A stretch of DNA of 5,810 nucleotides from Evtepia sp. (GTDB lineage Bacteria; Bacillota; Clostridia; Oscillospirales; Oscillospiraceae), in assembly GCA_020025735.1 (NCBI GenBank), contig JAHHRP010000111.1, forward strand, positions 1-5,810. Reading direction: 5' to 3'. The position numbers were made by a program, and so were the translations under genes. Under the pieces are notes generated by a model. The model did not search any database. It saw nothing but the letters and a program-made list of their open reading frames with translations, and was not told the DNA's origin. Below are positions 5,734-5,810 of this stretch, in pieces; positions within the stretch are counted from its first letter, which is position 1, and every line of letters starts with the position of its first letter.

Positions 5734-5762
5734 ATTATCTTAGATTTACACCAAAACGTCAA
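5734..5762 (-). promoter_or_regulatory. Sigma-A-type promoter for the candidate small RNA
   Basis: On the minus strand TTGACG (5757-5762, 5/6) and GATAAT (5734-5739, 5/6) are separated by exactly 17 bp. Together they form one of the best-matching promoters in the window. It points toward the strong terminator at 5541-5581 and the kinase gene beyond it. Confidence 0.6.
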
Positions 5763-5810
5763 GTGACATATTAAACAAAAAGAGAAAGCGGGGGTAGTGG
5801 GATTGTATAC

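Overview
This window looks like chromosomal DNA of a gut-type clostridial Firmicute, with Oscillospiraceae relatives such as Flavonifractor, Intestinimonas or Lawsonibacter as the best guess. The reasons are moderately high GC, strong AGGAGG-type ribosome binding sites, sigma-A-like promoters, and a BlaI/BlaR1-type pair next to a clostridial-style pyridoxal/pyridoxamine kinase. The assignment to a family rests on protein style only and is tentative. Almost everything is recognisable housekeeping or sensory gene content. I see no phage, transposon, CRISPR or toxin genes.

Layout. Positions 50-2113 (minus) hold a two-gene operon: a BlaI/MecI-family winged-helix repressor followed, 12 nt later, by an M56-family BlaR1-like membrane metalloprotease. 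Its promoter (TTGACA, 17 bp, TAGACT) is overlaid by a perfect 9+9 bp palindrome, with a degraded second copy 23 bp downstream. These are almost certainly the BlaI operators. The sensor half of the BlaR1-like protein is not a penicillin-binding domain and resembles DUF4825, and no beta-lactamase gene is present, so the inducing signal is unknown. Positions 2244-3470 (minus) encode an RlmI-family class I SAM-dependent rRNA methyltransferase with its own terminator (2200-2234) and promoter. Diverging from it, 3625-4461 (plus) encodes a Cof-type HAD-IIB phosphatase. It converges on 4551-5390 (minus), a PdxY/PdxK-type B6-vitamer kinase, and a 19-bp-arm hairpin (4486-4529) lies between the two.

The last 420 nt (5391-5810) contain no convincing protein gene but are rich in signals. 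In order from the kinase start these are two small hairpins in the kinase leader, two copies of a TGGC...GCCA hyphenated palindrome 24 bp apart, and a perfect 18-bp-arm intrinsic terminator. Beyond the terminator lies a minus-strand region that starts at a good promoter (TTGACG, 17 bp, GATAAT), carries a 5' hairpin and a pyrimidine-rich stretch, and runs into that terminator. That promoter-to-terminator unit of about 185 nt is the best candidate for something undescribed, either a small RNA or an attenuated leader of the kinase gene.

How the parts relate. The BlaI/BlaR1 pair should be an autoregulated signal-dependent derepression module. The methyltransferase, HAD phosphatase and B6 kinase are independent transcription units with no obvious pathway link apart from general metabolism.
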